This document shows, in pieces, positions 7,401 to 9,155 of a DNA stretch of 9,155 nucleotides. Numbering within the stretch: the stretch's first letter is position 1; each line of letters begins with the position of its first letter. Under the pieces are notes generated by a model. It saw only the letters and a program-made list of their open reading frames with translations, had not been told where the DNA came from and made no database searches. Made by a program: the position numbers and the translations under genes. Where the stretch lies: positions 1 to 9,155 of the forward strand of contig JBFMAE010000330.1 in NCBI GenBank assembly GCA_040756085.1. Direction: 5' to 3'. Source of the DNA: JBFMAE01 sp040756085 (GTDB taxonomy: Bacteria; Desulfobacterota; BSN033; UBA1163).

Positions 7401-7841
7401 AGCGTCATGAACAAAGACAAACGATCCATTGTCTTCGTTGCCAAGAAATTGGTCGACCTCGGATTCGAGATTGTGGCTACCAGAGGAACGGCCAAAGTCC
7501 TGGCCAATAACGGGATCCCGGTTCAAACCGTATTCAAGGTTGGGGAAGGAAGGCCCGATATCGTAGACCGGATTAAAAATGGAGAGATCCACCTGGTCAT
7601 CAATACACCGAGCGGTAAGAAACCCAAGGTGGATGAAGTGGCCATACGCAGTCAATCGGTGGCTCATAACATCCCCTGCATCACAACCCTCTTCGGTGCT
7701 GAGGCAGTGGTCAACGGGATTGAATCCCTCGTGAAGAGAGGGTTGTCTGTGAATTCGATTCAGGAATACCATCGAAGGATTTTATCATCTTCTACAACAA
7801 CTGAAGCTATTTGTTTGGAGAGTGGGGCTTCCCGGATATGA
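4482..7841 (+). CDS. carB: Carbamoyl phosphate synthetase large subunit
   Basis: The 1119-residue synthetase subunit makes carbamoyl phosphate from bicarbonate, ammonia supplied by CarA, and two ATP. The first ATP-grasp half (about 1-400, carboxyphosphate) has GSGPIVISQACEFDYSG at the N-terminus, the glycine loop GGTGGG at 175-180, HTGDS at 243-247, and the metal ligands E299 and N301. The oligomerisation region spans about 400-560. The second half (carbamate kinase) has GGGPNRIGQG at 592-601, VVRPSYVLGGRAME with R741, and HSGDS from 814. The C-terminal MGS-like allosteric domain starts near 966 and ends with IQEYHRRI. Against E. coli (from memory, 1073 residues), numbering matches at E299/N301 but is shifted by about 26 at R741. 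Roughly 15 of these fall at 488-518, and there is a 20-residue tail. No stops or frameshifts are visible. The ribosome binding site is weak (AGGG at 4466-4469, 12 nt before the ATG). Confidence 0.97.
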   Translation: MPKRTDIKRILIIGSGPIVISQACEFDYSGTQACKALKEEGFEVVLVNSNPATIMTDPEMADRTYIEPVTPEILEKVIERERPDALLPTLGGQTGLNVSVALYESGVLNKYGVQMIGAKYEAIKKGEDRNLFKESMKKIGLDLPRSGLAYSLSEALEVAKGIGFPLIVRPSFTLGGTGGGVAYNIKEFEEVAARGLESSMIGEILIEESILGWKEFELEVMRDLNDNVVIICSIENFDPMGIHTGDSITVAPAQTLTDKEYQRMRDAAIQAIREIGVETGGSNIQFAIRPDDGRMVIIEMNPRVSRSSALASKATGFPIAKMAAKLAVGYTLDEIPNDITKKTPACFEPTIDYCVVKIPRFTFEKFPGADPTLTISMKSVGETMAIGRTFKEALQKGLRSLEIGRYGLGADGKDQFPSFTEIFNDPARPNMLEEIREKLSTPNAERIFYVRYAMLVGMKVEEIHELTNIDPWFLFNIQEIIDLEKEIRPYGAKVRDLELWKKTLTPDQLRLPEPLLRKAKEFGFSDFQLGYLLGFDEATLRKMRTENGILPTYKLVDTCGAEFEAYTPYYYSTYETEDESESSPQKKIMILGGGPNRIGQGIEFDYCCVHASFALKELGYETIMVNSNPETVSTDYDTSDKLYFEPLTLEDVLHIIRVEKPDGVIVQFGGQTPLNLAVPLEKAGAKIIGTTPENIDRAEDRERFKALLKKLELIQPFNGTASSVDEARRIADDIGYPVVVRPSYVLGGRAMEIIYDEESLKSFVQRAVDASPEHPILIDKFLEDAIEIDVDAVSDGESCVIAGIMEHIEEAGIHSGDSACATPPYSLSDELIEGLKRNTYVLAKELQVVGLMNIQYAVKNDVTYVLEVNPRASRTVPFISKATGIPWAKVAAKVMVGKRLQELGIEGEVEIHHIAVKESVFPFNRFYGIDTVLGPEMKSTGEVMGIDTDFGMAFAKSQIAAGLNIPLRGSVFISVMNKDKRSIVFVAKKLVDLGFEIVATRGTAKVLANNGIPVQTVFKVGEGRPDIVDRIKNGEIHLVINTPSGKKPKVDEVAIRSQSVAHNIPCITTLFGAEAVVNGIESLVKRGLSVNSIQEYHRRILSSSTTTEAICLESGASRI

Positions 7842-7889
7842 GATATTTTTTATTCCTTTTCCTCCTTTGAGAGAGAATGCCATAAATTT

Positions 7890-8118
7890 CCCTTCCCCCT
7901 TGATGGGGGAGGGCTTGCTCTGTGGAGTAGCAAAACATACTCGATAGGGTAAGGTTGGGGGTGAATGATTAGATTTAGTCCCCCCTCCCCTTTACCCTGT
8001 TAAATAAAAGGGGCCTTTGGGGGTTGGTATGTTTTATCTGAACTCTTGCATAAATTTAAAATGACACGCTAAATAGTCCATATTTAACAGGGTGAATCCC
8101 CTCCCACCAAGGGAGGGG
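7890..8118. repeat. Repeat-rich intergenic region between carB and dcd
   Basis: The 7842-8149 gap has no convincing gene. A hairpin CCCTTCCCCC (7890-7899) with GGGGGAGGG (7905-7913) lies near the carB end. A second, perfect one, CCCCTCCC (8098-8105) with GGGAGGGG (8111-8118), lies near the dcd start. Between them, ACCCTGTTAAATA (7994-8006) and TATTTAACAGGGT (8081-8093) form a perfect 13-bp inverted repeat 74 bp apart. AGGGTAAGG (7946-7954) can also pair with CCTTTACCCT (7989-7998), giving an alternative fold. G-runs and C-runs recur throughout. The pattern suggests a MITE-like or REP-like dispersed element. No transposase or target duplication is seen. TTGCAT (8046-8051) with TAAATA (8070-8075), 18 bp apart, is a weak dcd promoter candidate. 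Confidence 0.5.
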
Positions 8119-8136
8119 AAAAGTTTGGTTGTAAAT

Positions 8137-8141
8137 GGAGG
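8137..8141 (+). promoter_or_regulatory. Ribosome binding site deciding the dcd start
   Basis: GGAGG at 8137-8141 lies 8 nt before the ATG at 8150, an ideal spacing. The upstream in-frame ATG at 8135 overlaps this site and has no purine-rich motif at a suitable distance before it. The five residues it would add (MEDRS) are also outside the family N-terminus. Confidence 0.75.
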
Positions 8142-8149
8142 ATCGTTCT

Positions 8150-8662
8150 ATGGGAGTGCTGACCAGGGAGGAAATTCTGAAGGAGATCGCTCAGGGGACA
8201 ATCGAAATCGATCCTTTTGATGAGGATCAGGTGGGTCCGGGTTCCATCGACCTCCACTTAGGAAACGAGTTCAGGGTCTTTAAGAAACTAAGAAATGTTT
8301 GTGTTGTTGAGGATAGCATCTCTCTCGAAGATCTTACCGAACTCCTGAAGGCAGAAGAATCTTTTACCCTGATGCCCGGGGAAACGGTCTTGGGTATCAC
8401 CCATGAAAGGATCAAATTGCCTGCCAATATTTGTGGCTGGCTCGAGGGAAGAAGCCGTTTTGCTCGAATGGGACTGGTCATTCACATGACCGCAGGATTT
8501 GTTCAACCCGGAATTAACAATCGCCAGGTGCTTGAGATCGGAAATCTTGCCCCCTTCCCTCTCGTTCTCAAACCCGGTGTTCGCATCTGCCAGATCATCC
8601 TTGAACGCACTGAGGGAGAGGCTTCGTATCATGGCAGGTTTGTGAATCAAGACCAACTCTAA
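8150..8662 (+). CDS. dcd: dCTP deaminase family protein
   Basis: A 170-residue homotrimer-type enzyme of the dCTP deaminase/dUTPase fold. The canonical reaction is dCTP to dUTP plus ammonia, feeding dTMP synthesis in the cytosol. Seen: N-terminal VLTREEILKEI (3-13), the family motif VGPGSIDLHLGNEF (28-41), the phosphate-binding GWLEGRSRFARMGL (96-109), TAGFVQPGINNRQVLEI (114-130) with the expected catalytic glutamate at 129, and PGVRICQIILERTEG (142-156). It is shorter than E. coli Dcd (193). Its FVQPGINNR segment differs from both the deaminase HRIDPG type and the dUTPase aspartate motif. It probably belongs to the archaeal-like subfamily also found in some bacteria, and a dUTPase or bifunctional role cannot be excluded. 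The start at 8150 is chosen for its GGAGG. The position after carB fits pyrimidine supply, but the 308-bp gap makes cotranscription uncertain. Confidence 0.85.
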   Translation: MGVLTREEILKEIAQGTIEIDPFDEDQVGPGSIDLHLGNEFRVFKKLRNVCVVEDSISLEDLTELLKAEESFTLMPGETVLGITHERIKLPANICGWLEGRSRFARMGLVIHMTAGFVQPGINNRQVLEIGNLAPFPLVLKPGVRICQIILERTEGEASYHGRFVNQDQL

Positions 8663-8664
8663 TC

Positions 8665-8690
8665 TGGTCTCTCTTGTTTATTTGGTCTCT
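8665..8690. repeat. Imperfect T-rich tandem repeat after dcd
   Basis: TGGTCTCT occurs at 8665-8672 and 8683-8690, an 18-bp period with diverged remainders. A matching A-rich, low-complexity tract of the form AAACCA/AAACGAA/AACTAAATAAA lies on the other side of the palindromic element (8803-8843). ACCAAA (8814-8819) can pair with TTTGGT (8681-8686). These look like the simple-repeat flanks of one intergenic repeat unit. Confidence 0.4.
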
Positions 8691-8697
8691 TTAGTAA

Positions 8698-8803
8698 ACC
8701 CCGTTAGAAAGGACGGAGCTTTATACCCCGCCCTTTCTGTAAGGAATTTAAAAGCTCATCATAGCTCATCCCCGCCTTAAAAGGTGGGGCTTTCTAACGG
8801 GGT
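8698..8803. repeat. Long palindromic intergenic element between dcd and the permease
   Basis: The ends form a perfect 14-bp inverted repeat: ACCCCGTTAGAAAG (8698-8711) with CTTTCTAACGGGGT (8790-8803). Inside are two more hairpins. GAAAGGACGG (8707-8716) pairs with CCGCCCTTTC (8728-8737) with one mismatch. CCCCGCCTT (8770-8778) pairs with AAGGTGGGG (8781-8789) with one G-T wobble and a 2-nt loop. The element is self-contained and flanked by A/T-rich simple sequence, as expected of a REP or small MITE-like repeat. It may also stop or stabilise the dcd transcript, but no T-run follows any stem. The remaining gap (8663-8850) shows no gene. Confidence 0.6.
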
Positions 8804-8850
8804 AAACCAGATAAACCAAAGAAACGAAATGAACTAAATAAACGCAAGAG

Positions 8851-9155
8851 ATGAATCGCTACTCTATCGGATCAATTATCGGTATATTATTGGTATGGGA
8901 ATTTCTGGTGAGATGGCTGGAGATTCCAAAATTTCTCCTTCCTGCACCGAGTACCATCTTATTCTATATGATTATGAAATTCAGACTCTTAGCCTCTCAC
9001 ACCGCAATGACTTTTATAGAGGCGGGGGTTGGTTTCGTCATCGGCTCCTTCTCGGCAATCCTGACGGCGATTCTCTTTCTCTGGTCCCGGCCTTTGAAGG
9101 AGATGTTTTACCCCTATGCGATCATTCTCAACAGTACCCCAATCGTTGCCATCGC
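8851..9155 (+). CDS. ABC transporter permease, NitT/TauT/SsuC type (partial)
   Basis: The first 101 codons of an inner-membrane permease subunit, cut by the window edge. It begins MNRYSIGSIIGILLVWEFLV, a hydrophobic first helix, then KFLLPAPSTI (27-36), the family's characteristic LPxPSxI motif. HTAMTFIEAGVGFVIGS (50-66) is the start of the BPD-transporter permease domain with its conserved EAGxGFxxG. A further helix follows, and then YPYAIILNSTPIVAI at 88-101, matching the conserved yP...l.stPkvAl block before the EAA loop. This class imports nitrate, taurine, sulfonates, or thiamine and pyrimidine precursors, and the substrate is not readable here. The ATPase and binding protein should lie to the right. 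The start is the ATG at 8851; only AAGAG immediately before it resembles a ribosome site, so initiation looks weak. Confidence 0.85.
   Translation, partial: MNRYSIGSIIGILLVWEFLVRWLEIPKFLLPAPSTILFYMIMKFRLLASHTAMTFIEAGVGFVIGSFSAILTAILFLWSRPLKEMFYPYAIILNSTPIVAI

Noticed and set aside
7890..7913. carB intrinsic terminator
   Set aside because: The stem is strong but is followed by CTTGCTCTG, not a T-run, so intrinsic termination is not supported.
7842..8134. Possible CRISPR or tandem array in the carB-dcd gap
   Set aside because: Repeats are inverted and dispersed G/C runs, with no regularly spaced direct repeats or spacers.

Overview
The window looks like a chromosomal segment of a free-living Gram-negative bacterium with moderate G+C. 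The G/C-rich palindromic intergenic repeats, the Tat-targeted FAD oxidoreductase and the style of CarA/CarB suggest a Desulfobacterota (deltaproteobacterial) or similar anaerobe lineage. That placement is an inference; no marker gene here settles it.

Left part (1-3001) is accessory. An A/T-rich edge region carries a good sigma70-type promoter. It is followed by a PadR-family regulator and, 48 bp later, a large Tat-exported FAD-dependent oxidoreductase of the phytoene desaturase/retinol saturase type. Next comes a short remnant resembling the start of a 2TM-domain protein. A small antibiotic-biosynthesis-monooxygenase (ABM) fold protein follows, with its own candidate promoter. The first two genes look like a regulator plus target operon.

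Middle part (3002-7841) is pyrimidine and arginine core metabolism: carA and carB, the two subunits of carbamoyl phosphate synthetase, both intact with all catalytic motifs visible. Upstream of carA sit a promoter-like sequence, a strong intrinsic terminator about 90 nt downstream of it, and a 53-codon ORF that runs through the terminator and ends in TGATG on the carA start. This layout would suit attenuation control, but it is unproven. A multi-hairpin 97-bp spacer separates carA from carB.

Right part (7842-9155) holds a repeat-rich intergenic region, a dCTP deaminase-family gene (dcd) whose real start is probably the internal ATG at 8150, a second palindromic repeat region, and the first 101 codons of an ABC-transporter permease of the NitT/TauT/SsuC type, cut by the window edge. 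carAB and dcd together serve pyrimidine nucleotide supply (carbamoyl phosphate for UMP; dCTP to dUTP for dTMP).

I found no CRISPR array, tRNA, rRNA, transposase gene or clear novel defence system. The most notable items are the carA leader, the palindromic repeats between genes, and the PadR/Tat oxidoreductase locus.
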